A stretch of DNA of 64,000 nucleotides from Pseudonocardia asaccharolytica DSM 44247 = NBRC 16224 (GTDB lineage: Bacteria > Actinomycetota > Actinomycetes > Mycobacteriales > Pseudonocardiaceae): positions 124,001 to 188,000 of the forward strand of contig NZ_AUII01000001.1 in the NCBI RefSeq assembly GCF_000423625.1, read 5' to 3'. Both the position numbers and the translations under genes were made by a program. Under the pieces are notes generated by a model. The model did no database searches. It saw only the letters and a list, made by a program, of their open reading frames with translations, and had not been told where the DNA came from. Positions 1 to 6,927 of the stretch are shown piece after piece (position 1 is the first letter of the stretch; every line of letters starts with the position of its first letter).

Positions 1-427
1 CGGCCAGCGCCGGCCTGCCGGGCAGCGCCGAGCCCGCGGAGAGGCGGTAGGCCGGAACCGGATCGGTCGCGCGGATCAGCCCGAACAGCGCCGAGCCGAT
101 CGCCAGCCGGCCGGCGGCCCGCGCCGCGGCCGCGCCGCGCAGCGAGGCCACGTCGAGGGCGTCGTAGAGCACCCCGGTATAGCGGTGCCACGCCGGCAGC
201 GTCGGCGCCGACCAGAGCGCGACGTTGTGCGCGATCTCGGCGTCCTGCCGGGGTGAGAGACCCAGCGCGGCCCGGCTCGCCAGGACGTCCCCGGCCAGCT
301 CGACGAGCTCGTCGACGAGCTGCTTGCGGAGCGGGTCGAGCTCGGCGAACGAGAGCGTGCCCAGATACAGCGGCGGCCCGTCGCCGCCGCCGCGTTTGGT
401 CTCCGACGGCGGAAGCAGCACGAGCAT
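1..427 (-). CDS. yaaA: YaaA-family peroxide-stress/DNA-binding protein (DUF328), C-terminus cut by window edge
   Basis: The first 142 codons are visible; the rest lies beyond position 1. The protein starts MLVLLPPSETKRGGGDG, the signature N-terminus of the YaaA/UPF0246 family, and continues with the family-like segment LDPLRKQLVDELVEL and a later YTGVLYDALDV block. Family members are about 250 residues, so roughly 100 are missing. In E. coli YaaA limits free iron during hydrogen peroxide stress and binds DNA; whether that holds here is unknown. ATG at 427 is chosen because the conserved motif begins there. It is transcribed away from the metX leader, so the 428-526 gap holds both promoters. 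Confidence 0.88.
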   Translation of the reverse strand, partial: MLVLLPPSETKRGGGDGPPLYLGTLSFAELDPLRKQLVDELVELAGDVLASRAALGLSPRQDAEIAHNVALWSAPTLPAWHRYTGVLYDALDVASLRGAAAARAAGRLAIGSALFGLIRATDPVPAYRLSAGSALPGRPALA

Positions 428-490
428 CCCGTCACGCTAGCCCGCCAGGGTGACGAGCCGAATCCGGCCGGGGTGTCGGCCGGGGTGTGA

Positions 491-520
491 TTGTGCCCCC
501 GACACCCCCCGGGATACGGT
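491..520 (+). promoter_or_regulatory. Promoter for the metX leader peptide
   Basis: TTGTGC (491-496) and TACGGT (515-520) are separated by 18 bp and resemble -35 and -10 boxes. The -10 ends 6 nt before the ATG at 527, so the transcript would start at or next to that ATG and be leaderless. Inferred from sequence only. Confidence 0.55.
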
Positions 521-526
521 CGGCCG

Positions 527-598
527 ATGATCTGCCTCGTGGCGCGCCGGCATGTCGACACCATGCGGGTGACGAGCGCGGCCTGTCCGGGCCGCTGA
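527..598 (+). CDS. Putative cysteine-sensing leader peptide upstream of metX
   Basis: A 23-codon open frame starts with a probably leaderless ATG. It contains RRHVDTMRVTSAAC, with cysteines at residues 3 and 20. This matches, from memory, the R-H-V-D-x-x-R-V-x-S-A-x-C pattern of short peptides found in front of actinobacterial sulfur-assimilation and cysteine/methionine genes, thought to work as ribosome-mediated attenuators. The position fits: the next genes are a 31-codon ORF and metX, which uses homoserine in the sulfur amino acid pathway. A hairpin (652-672) lies 54 nt downstream. Likely role: stalling at the cysteine codons when Cys-tRNA is scarce changes downstream folding. Not proven; the peptide could also simply be a translated uORF. 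Confidence 0.65.
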   Translation: MICLVARRHVDTMRVTSAACPGR

Positions 599-651
599 CT
601 CGTCGCGCCGCTGTCCGCCGCGCCCACGCGGGCACCGTGGCGGGGCGTACC

Positions 652-672
652 CGTCGGCCCGGCCCGCCGACG
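652..672 (+). promoter_or_regulatory. Hairpin between leader peptide and metX, possible attenuator arm
   Basis: CGTCGGC (652-658) pairs perfectly with GCCGACG (666-672) around a 7-nt loop. It has no U-tract, as is common for actinobacterial terminators. Its place between the leader peptide and metX suggests an attenuation structure, but competing folds cannot be calculated here. Confidence 0.35.
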
Positions 673-712
673 TCCACCGTGGCCCATCAGCGAGCGGATC
701 CGAAGGAGTGCT

Positions 713-808
713 GTGACCGAGTCCTACCCTGCCCACACCGGCGACGCCCGCAGCGAGGACGGCACGACCGGCCTCGACGCGCGGCCGCGCGCCACCGAGG
801 ACCGGTGA
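713..808 (+). CDS. 31-codon ORF coupled to metX; possible remnant of metY 5' end
   Basis: GTG at 713 follows a good ribosome binding site (GAAGGAG, 702-708). The frame runs VTESYPAHTGDARSEDG onward and ends with TGA at 806-808, overlapping the metX GTG (805-807) as GTGA, so the two are translationally coupled. Its composition (charged, low complexity) looks like the disordered start of a longer protein. In related actinobacteria metY (O-acetylhomoserine sulfhydrylase) usually precedes metX, so this may be what is left after an internal deletion of metY. It could equally be a coupling mini-ORF that lets ribosomes reach metX. No recognisable domain. Confidence 0.4.
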   Translation: MTESYPAHTGDARSEDGTTGLDARPRATEDR

Positions 809-1968
809 GGGATCGCTTGAGCACGGACATCCTCGTCCACCCTCCCGCGAGCGGCGGCTGGCGGGAGGGCGACCATCCGGGCCGGCGGCAATGGATCACG
901 CTCGGGGCGCCGTTGCCGCTGGAGGCAGGCGGCGAGCTGCCCGGCGTCCGGATCGCCTACGAGACCTGGGGGACCCTGCGCGTCGACCAGCACGGCGCCT
1001 CCAACGCCGTGCTCGTGCTGCACGCCCTCACCGGCGACAGCCACGTGGCAGGTCCGGCGGGCCCGGGGCATCCCACGCCGGGCTGGTGGGACGCGTTGAT
1101 CCGGCCGGGTGGCGCGCTGGACCCGCAGCGGTGGTTCGTCGTCGCGCCCAACATCGTCGGCGGCTGCCAGGGTTCCACCGGGCCGTCCTCGTCCGCCCCG
1201 GACGGGCGGGCGTGGGGCAGCCGATTCCCGCTGGTCACCGTGCGCGACACGGTCGCCGCCGAGACCGCGCTGGCCGATGCGCTGGGGATCGGCCGGTGGG
1301 CGTGCGTGGTCGGCGGTTCGATGGGCGGCATGCGCGCCGTGGAGTGGGCGGCCTGCGAACCCGAGCGCGTCGAGCGACTGTTCCTGCTGGCCTGCACCGC
1401 GGCCGCGTCGGCCGACCAGATCGGCTGGGCCGCGCCACAGCTAGCCGCCGTTCGCAGCGATCCCGGCTGGTGCGGCGGGGACTACTACGATCTCCCCGCC
1501 GGGGCCGGGCCGCACACCGGGCTGGGCATCGCGCGCCGGATGGCGCATCTGAGCTATCGCAGCGGCTACGAGCTCGCCACCCGCTTCGGCCGGTCCGCCC
1601 AGGACGGCGAGGACCCGTGGCGCGGCGGCCGCTACGCCGTCGAGTCCTATCTGGACCATCACGCGAGCAAGCTCGTGCGCCGCTTCGACGCGGGCTCCTA
1701 TGTCCGGCTCACCGAGCTGATGAACGCGCACGACGTCGGCCGCGGGCGCGGCGGAACCGCCGCCGCGCTGCGGCGGATCACCGCGCGCACGCTGGTCGCC
1801 GGGGTGAGCTCCGACCGGCTCTATCCACTGGAGCAGCAGGCCGAGCTGGCCGCGGGCATCCCGGACGCCACCGAGCCGCGCGTGATCGACTCGCCGTACG
1901 GGCACGACGGCTTCCTCGTCGAGGCGCCGACGGTGGGCGCGCTGCTCGCGGAGCTGCTGGCGAGCTGA
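805..1968 (+). CDS. metX: Homoserine O-acetyltransferase
   Basis: Transfers acetyl from acetyl-CoA to the hydroxyl of L-homoserine, the committed step toward methionine by direct sulfhydrylation. The 387-residue product is an alpha/beta-hydrolase fold protein. The nucleophile elbow is VVGGSMGGMRAVEW (Ser in GxSxG), the acid is in SSDRLYPLE, and the catalytic His is in YGHDGFL near the C-terminus. The conserved NIVGGCQGSTGP segment is present. GTG at 805 is used because it overlaps the stop of the preceding 31-codon ORF; TTG at 817 is an alternative. The usual partner metY is not seen as an intact gene. Expression is probably controlled by the leader peptide at 527. Confidence 0.93.
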   Translation: MRDRLSTDILVHPPASGGWREGDHPGRRQWITLGAPLPLEAGGELPGVRIAYETWGTLRVDQHGASNAVLVLHALTGDSHVAGPAGPGHPTPGWWDALIRPGGALDPQRWFVVAPNIVGGCQGSTGPSSSAPDGRAWGSRFPLVTVRDTVAAETALADALGIGRWACVVGGSMGGMRAVEWAACEPERVERLFLLACTAAASADQIGWAAPQLAAVRSDPGWCGGDYYDLPAGAGPHTGLGIARRMAHLSYRSGYELATRFGRSAQDGEDPWRGGRYAVESYLDHHASKLVRRFDAGSYVRLTELMNAHDVGRGRGGTAAALRRITARTLVAGVSSDRLYPLEQQAELAAGIPDATEPRVIDSPYGHDGFLVEAPTVGALLAELLAS

Positions 1969-2024
1969 CCGGCGCCGGCTCGCACCCGGCTCCGACCGGG
2001 GGGACGCGCCGGCTGCGGCGTCGC

Positions 2025-2030
2025 TACCCT
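2025..2030 (+). promoter_or_regulatory. -10 box of leaderless proS promoter
   Basis: TACCCT lies 7 nt before the GTG start of proS, and no ribosome binding site is present, so the mRNA probably begins at the start codon. Confidence 0.5.
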
Positions 2031-2037
2031 TCACCGC

Positions 2038-3792
2038 GTGTTGACCAGGATGTCGTCGCTGTTCCTCCGCACCCTTCGCGAGGACCCGGCGGACGCGGAG
2101 GTGCCCAGCCACAAGCTGCTGGTCCGCGCCGGCTACGTCCGCCGCGTCGCGCCGGGCGTGTACTCCTGGCTGCCGCTCGGGCTGAAGGTGCTGCGCAACA
2201 TCGAGCGGGTGGTGCGCGAGGAGATGGACGCCATCGGCGCCCAGGAGATCCAGTTCCCGGCGTTGCTGCCGCGCGAGCCCTACGAGGCGACGGGCCGGTG
2301 GACCGAGTACGGGCCCAACCTGTTCCGGCTGCGCGACCGGAAGGGCAACGACTACCTGCTCGGGCCCACCCACGAGGAGCTGTTCACCCTCGCGGTGAAG
2401 GGGGAGTACTCCTCCTACAAGGACTACCCGGTGATCCTCTACCAGATCCAGGCCAAGTACCGCGACGAGGAACGGCCGCGCGCGGGCATCCTGCGCGGCC
2501 GGGAGTTCCTGATGAAGGACTCCTACTCCTTCGACCTGTCCGACGAGGGTCTGGCCGAGTCCTATGCCAGGCACCGCGCGGCGTACATCAAGATCTTCGA
2601 CCGGCTCGGGCTGCGGTATGTGATCGTCTCGGCGACGTCGGGGGCGATGGGCGGCTCGGCGAGCGAGGAGTTCCTGGCCGAGTCCGAGACCGGTGAGGAC
2701 ACCTTCGTCCGGTCGCCGGAGTCGGACTACGCGGCCAACGTCGAGGCGGTCGTCACGCCGGTGCCGCCCGCGCAGCCGGTGGCGGACAAGCCGTCTGCGC
2801 AGGTGCACCACACCCCCGACACCCCGACGATCGAATCGCTGGTCGCGTTCCTCAACGGCGCCGGGCTGGGGCGGGAGTTCGCCGCCGCCGACACGCTGAA
2901 GAACGTCCTGGTCAAGATCCGGCAGCCGGGATCGGCGGACTGGGAGCTGCTCGGGGTCGGCGTGCCCGGCGACCGGGAGGTCGACATGAAGCGGCTGGAG
3001 GCCTCGCTGGCCCCGGCCGAGGTGGCCCTGCTGGAGGAGGCCGACTTCGCCGCCAACCCGTTCCTGGTCAAGGGTTACATCGGGCCGGGGTCGCTGACGG
3101 CGAACGGGGTGCGCTACCTCGTCGATCCGCGAATCGTCACCGGCACCGCGTGGGTGACCGGGGCGGACAAGCCCGATCACCACGTCGTCGACCTCGTCGC
3201 GGGGCGCGACTTCACCCCCGACGGCACCATCGAGGCCGCCGAGGTGCGCCACGGGGATCCCTCGCCCGACGGCTGCGGAACGCTGGAGGCGGCGCGCGGG
3301 ATCGAGATCGGCCATATCTTCCAGCTCGGCCGCAAGTACGCCGATGCCTTCGCCCTGGACGCCCTCGGACCGGACGCCAAGCCGGTGCGGATCACGATGG
3401 GCTCCTACGGGATCGGGGTGTCGCGGCTGGTCGCGGCGATCGCCGAGCAGAGCCACGACGAGTTCGGGCTGGTCTGGCCGCGCTCGGTCGCCCCCTTCGA
3501 CGTGCACGTCGTGATCGCCGGAAAGAACGAGGAGATCACCGCGGGCGGCGAGCAGCTGGTCCGCGAGCTCGACGCCGCCGGGCTGCGGGTGCTCCTCGAC
3601 GACCGCAAGGTTTCTCCCGGGGTGAAGTTCGCCGATGCCGAGCTGCTCGGGGTCCCGACGATCGTCGTGGTCGGCCGCGGGCTGGCGAACGGGCTGGTCG
3701 AGGTCAAGGACCGGGCCACCGGCGAGCGCAGCGAGATCCCCCGCGCCACCGCCGTCGCCCACCTCACCCGTGAGTGCGTAACAGTGTTCTAA
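2038..3792 (+). CDS. proS: Proline--tRNA ligase
   Basis: Charges tRNA-Pro with proline in the cytoplasm. At 584 residues it is the bacterial type with an inserted editing domain. N-terminal [19 protein letters not shown] and the class II motifs are visible: motif 2 around [21 protein letters not shown], motif 3 around [17 protein letters not shown]. The INS editing domain lies at about residues 235-385, and the anticodon-binding domain at about 470-575. The GTG at 2038 matches the family start and sits 7 nt after a -10 box. The last residues (RECVTVF) and the TAA stop are encoded inside a perfect 46-bp palindrome (3767-3812), so the palindrome seems to have replaced or extended the native C-terminus. 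Confidence 0.97.
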   Translation: MLTRMSSLFLRTLREDPADAEVPSHKLLVRAGYVRRVAPGVYSWLPLGLKVLRNIERVVREEMDAIGAQEIQFPALLPREPYEATGRWTEYGPNLFRLRDRKGNDYLLGPTHEELFTLAVKGEYSSYKDYPVILYQIQAKYRDEERPRAGILRGREFLMKDSYSFDLSDEGLAESYARHRAAYIKIFDRLGLRYVIVSATSGAMGGSASEEFLAESETGEDTFVRSPESDYAANVEAVVTPVPPAQPVADKPSAQVHHTPDTPTIESLVAFLNGAGLGREFAAADTLKNVLVKIRQPGSADWELLGVGVPGDREVDMKRLEASLAPAEVALLEEADFAANPFLVKGYIGPGSLTANGVRYLVDPRIVTGTAWVTGADKPDHHVVDLVAGRDFTPDGTIEAAEVRHGDPSPDGCGTLEAARGIEIGHIFQLGRKYADAFALDALGPDAKPVRITMGSYGIGVSRLVAAIAEQSHDEFGLVWPRSVAPFDVHVVIAGKNEEITAGGEQLVRELDAAGLRVLLDDRKVSPGVKFADAELLGVPTIVVVGRGLANGLVEVKDRATGERSEIPRATAVAHLTRECVTVF

Positions 3793-3812
3793 CACTGTTA
3801 CGCACTCACGGG
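3767..3812. repeat. 46-bp perfect palindrome (family A), overlaps proS stop
   Basis: Two 22-bp arms beginning CCCGTGAGTGCGTAACAG are separated by CT. An identical 46-bp copy lies at 63858-63903 and a cousin with the same outer CGTGAGTGC/GCACTCACG ends is at 32434-32475. The proS stop TAA is at its centre. It probably forms a strong transcript hairpin that ends proS transcription before the pucR gene. Confidence 0.9.
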
Positions 3813-3826
3813 GGGAGGTGAGGCGA

Positions 3827-5347
3827 GTGGGGGTTCCGGTTCGGTGGTTGCTGGACCGGCCGGAGCTGGGCCTTGCGGTGCTGGCGGGCGCGGACGCGCT
3901 GGACCGGCCGATCACCTGGGCGCACAGCATCGAGCTGGCCGATCCGGTGCCCTGGCTGCGCGGCGGGGAGCTGCTGCTGACCACCGGACTGCGGCTGCCG
4001 ACCGACCCCGAGGGGCAGGGCGTCTACGCGCGGTCGCTGCACGGGGTGGGCGTGGCCGCGATCGGCTTCGGGGTGGGGCTGTCGCATCAGCGGGTTCCCC
4101 GGCCGCTGATGTCGGCCGCCGATGAGCTGGGGCTGCCGCTGCTGGAGGTACCGCTGCCCACCCCGTTCGTCGCGGTCGTGCGTGCGGTGACCGAGCGGCT
4201 GGCGCAGCAGCAGTACGAGGGTTTCGTGCGGGCCTCCCGGGTACAGCCGCGGATGACCAGGGCCGCGGTCCGGGGTGGGGCCGCGGCCGTGGTGCGGGAG
4301 CTGGCCAAAGCCGTGGGCGGCAACGCGCTGTTGCTGAGCCCGGACGGGGCCGTGCTGGCGGGGTATCCGCCGTCGGCGGCGGGGATGGCCGCGACGGCGG
4401 TGGCGCGGCTGGGTGGACTGGGCGGCGAAACGGCGGCGAGCACGGCCAGCGTCGACCCGCAGGGGGCGGTCACCGCGCAGGTGGTGCGGGTCGGACGCCG
4501 GGTGCACGGCCATCTCCTGCTGGTCACCGAGGCCGGGCTGGGGCCTGCGGACCAGCTGCTGCTCGGTCATGCGGTGTCGCTGGCGGGGCTGGAACAGGAA
4601 AAGCCCCTTCGGGTGCGGGAGGCCCAGAACCGGCTGACCGCGTCGGTGCTCCGGCTGACGCTGGACGGCGGGCTCTCCGGTCCGGCCGCCGTCGAACAAC
4701 TGCGAGCGGCGGGCTTCCCGGACAGCCCGCGGATGGCCGCCGTGGCGATCGGCGGAGTGGCGCCGTCGCGGGTGCTGGCGGTGGCGGACCGGGTGCTCGC
4801 CGAGCAGGGGGTGCCGTGCGTCGGCGTCGAGCGGGACGGGTTCGCGCTGCTGCTGCTGCCCGGGGAGCCCGCAGGGCTCGCCGAGTCGATCATCGCCGAG
4901 GCCCGCGGCGGACGCGGCCGGATCCGCGCCGGGCTCGCCCGTGCGTCGCCGCCGGTCGAGATCGCCGACGTGGCGGCGCGGGCGCTGAGCGCGGCCAGGG
5001 TCGCGGCGGCTCGCGGCACCGAGCTGTTCGACGCGGCCGGGCTGGCCGGGCAGGTGCTGGCGGGCGAACCGGCGACCCGGGCGGTGCTGGCCGGGCTGGC
5101 GCGGGCCCGGCTCGGCCCGCTGGCCGAGCACGATCGACGGACCGGTGCCGAGCTGGTCGCATCGTTGCGGGCCTTCCTGGAGCACCACGGTCAGCTCGAG
5201 GCCGCGTCGGCCGAGCTCGGGGTGCACCGGCACACCCTGCGCGCCCGGATCGACCGGATCCGCGAGCTGCTCGACGTCGACCTCGGTTCGGCGCATGTGC
5301 GGGCCGAACTCCTGCTCGCCCTCGTCGCCTGGTCCGACCGCCGCTGA
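3827..5347 (+). CDS. PucR-family transcriptional regulator
   Basis: A 506-residue regulator of the PucR/CdaR type, a family that often controls purine, amino acid or lactam catabolism. The N-terminal PucR domain (about residues 5-120) includes LLDRPELGLAVLAG and ELLLTTGLRLP. The C-terminal helix-turn-helix (about 445-500) contains AASAELGVHRHTLRARIDRI. The GTG at 3827 is preferred over the one at 3818 because GGAGG (3814-3818) is 8 nt upstream of it. It follows proS after a palindromic terminator and is convergent with the gabT-type gene; its likely targets are the transaminase and the dehydrogenase operon, but nothing in the sequence proves this. A second PucR protein is encoded at 22.2 kb. 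Confidence 0.88.
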   Translation: MGVPVRWLLDRPELGLAVLAGADALDRPITWAHSIELADPVPWLRGGELLLTTGLRLPTDPEGQGVYARSLHGVGVAAIGFGVGLSHQRVPRPLMSAADELGLPLLEVPLPTPFVAVVRAVTERLAQQQYEGFVRASRVQPRMTRAAVRGGAAAVVRELAKAVGGNALLLSPDGAVLAGYPPSAAGMAATAVARLGGLGGETAASTASVDPQGAVTAQVVRVGRRVHGHLLLVTEAGLGPADQLLLGHAVSLAGLEQEKPLRVREAQNRLTASVLRLTLDGGLSGPAAVEQLRAAGFPDSPRMAAVAIGGVAPSRVLAVADRVLAEQGVPCVGVERDGFALLLLPGEPAGLAESIIAEARGGRGRIRAGLARASPPVEIADVAARALSAARVAAARGTELFDAAGLAGQVLAGEPATRAVLAGLARARLGPLAEHDRRTGAELVASLRAFLEHHGQLEAASAELGVHRHTLRARIDRIRELLDVDLGSAHVRAELLLALVAWSDRR

Positions 5348-5383
5348 TCGGCGGCGGTCGGACCGGCCGGGCAGCCGCGGTGC

Positions 5384-6754
5384 TCAGGCCTGCGCGTCGA
5401 ACGCGTCGGCGAGGATCCCCAGACCCTCCTCGAGCAGGTCCTGAGGCAGCGAGAGCGGGGGCAGGAAGCGCAGGACGTTGCCGTAGGTGCCGGCGGTGAG
5501 CACGAGCAGGCCCGCGGCGTGACAGCTGCGCGCGATCCGTCCGGTGAGCTCGGCGTCCGGGGTGTGGTCGCCGCCCTTGACCAGCTCGATCGCGATCATC
5601 GCGCCGCGGCCGCGGACGTCGCCGATGACGTCGTGGCGCTGCCGCATCCGGTCCAGTGCCGGCAGCATGGTGGCCTCGATCGCCCGGGCGCGGGCGAGCA
5701 GGTCGCCCCGCTCGATCTCCTCGAAGACACCGAGGGCGGCCGCGCAGGACACCGGGTTGCCGCTGAACGTCCCGCCGAGCCCGCCGGCGGGGGCGGCGTC
5801 CATGAGCTCGGCCCGGCCGGTGACCCCCGCGATCGGCAGCCCGCCGCCGAGGCCCTTGGCCGTGGTCACCAGGTCCGGCTGGACGCCCTCGTGGTCGATC
5901 GCGAACCACCGGCCGGTGCGGGCGAGGCCGGACTGCACCTCGTCGGCGATGAGCACGATGCCGCGGTCGCGACAGATCTGGGCCACCGCGGACAGGAAGC
6001 CCGGCGCGGGCACGATGAATCCGCCCTCGCCCTGGATCGGCTCGATCAGCACGGCGGCCACGTTCTCCGCCCCGATCTGGCGATCGACGAGCTCGACCAG
6101 TGCGTCGGCCGCCTCCCGCGCGCACTGCTCCGGCCCGGTCGGCCAGCGGTACGCATACGCCATCGGCGCGCGGTACACCTCCCCGGCGAACGGCCCGAAC
6201 CCGTGCTTGTAGGGCCGGTTCTTCGCGGTGAGGGTCATCGTCAGCAGGGTGCGGCCGTGGTAGGCGTGGTCGAACGCGACGACCGCGGGCCTGCCGGTGG
6301 CCGCGCGGGCGATCTTCACGGCATTCTCGATCGCCTCGGCGCCGGTGTTGAACAGCACCGTGCGGGCCGGGCCCGCGACGGGCGCCCGCCGGTTGAGTTC
6401 CTCGCAGACGGCCACATAGGACTCGTACGGGTTCACCAGGAAGCAGGTGTGGGTGAACCGCTGCAGCTGCGCGGCGGCCCGCTCGACGACGCCGGTGGCG
6501 GCGTTGCCGACCGTGGTCACCGCGATCCCGCTGCCGAAGTCGATGAACGAGTTGCCGTCGGCGTCGACGACGACCCCGCCGCCCGCGGCCTCGACGAACA
6601 CGGGCAGGGCGGACCCGACGCCCGCCGGCAGCGCCGCGCGCTGCCGCTCCTGCAGCTCCCGCGAGCGCGGGCCCGGGATCTCGGTGTGGATCCGTCTGCG
6701 CTGGGGCAGGGCCGGTCCACCGAGAGCGTGGGTGGTGTCGGGAGCGACGGTCAT
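5384..6754 (-). CDS. gabT: 4-aminobutyrate/5-aminovalerate aminotransferase (class III, PLP)
   Basis: Moves the omega-amino group of GABA or 5-aminovalerate to 2-oxoglutarate, giving a semialdehyde and glutamate. The 456-residue protein shows FDHAYHGRTLLTMTLT, the cofactor Asp in VLIADEVQSGLARTGRWF, and the PLP lysine in TTAKGLGGGLPIAGV. ATG at 6754 is chosen because GGAGG stands 5 nt upstream; a GTG 36 nt earlier lacks a site. The gene is divergent from an operon with a semialdehyde dehydrogenase, CoA-transferase and glutaryl-CoA dehydrogenase. That context favours 5-aminovalerate (DavT activity) over GABA, because glutarate semialdehyde would be the product needed. Substrate choice cannot be read from sequence. 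Confidence 0.9.
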   Translation of the reverse strand: MTVAPDTTHALGGPALPQRRRIHTEIPGPRSRELQERQRAALPAGVGSALPVFVEAAGGGVVVDADGNSFIDFGSGIAVTTVGNAATGVVERAAAQLQRFTHTCFLVNPYESYVAVCEELNRRAPVAGPARTVLFNTGAEAIENAVKIARAATGRPAVVAFDHAYHGRTLLTMTLTAKNRPYKHGFGPFAGEVYRAPMAYAYRWPTGPEQCAREAADALVELVDRQIGAENVAAVLIEPIQGEGGFIVPAPGFLSAVAQICRDRGIVLIADEVQSGLARTGRWFAIDHEGVQPDLVTTAKGLGGGLPIAGVTGRAELMDAAPAGGLGGTFSGNPVSCAAALGVFEEIERGDLLARARAIEATMLPALDRMRQRHDVIGDVRGRGAMIAIELVKGGDHTPDAELTGRIARSCHAAGLLVLTAGTYGNVLRFLPPLSLPQDLLEEGLGILADAFDAQA

Positions 6755-6927
6755 ATCGGCCTCCGGGGTCCGCTGCGGCTGGTGGTGCACGCGCAGCGCA
6801 TCATCGCGGGCTCCGCGACGGCCATGGCCGAGATGGAGTGTCGTCGGCTCTGGGACAGGACGAGACGTCCAGTGTGTCGGCTGCGCGTGCAGGTCGACGA
6901 TGAGCCGTCCGACGAGGAGGGACGGCC

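Noticed and set aside
430-700. SAM riboswitch before metX
   Set aside because: I could not find a SAM-I/II/IV core; the leader peptide explains the region better.
1441-3984. Very long open frame on the minus strand (847 codons) across metX and proS
   Set aside because: Arg/Gly/Pro-rich shadow of the GC-biased genes on the other strand; no domain, and proS is certain.
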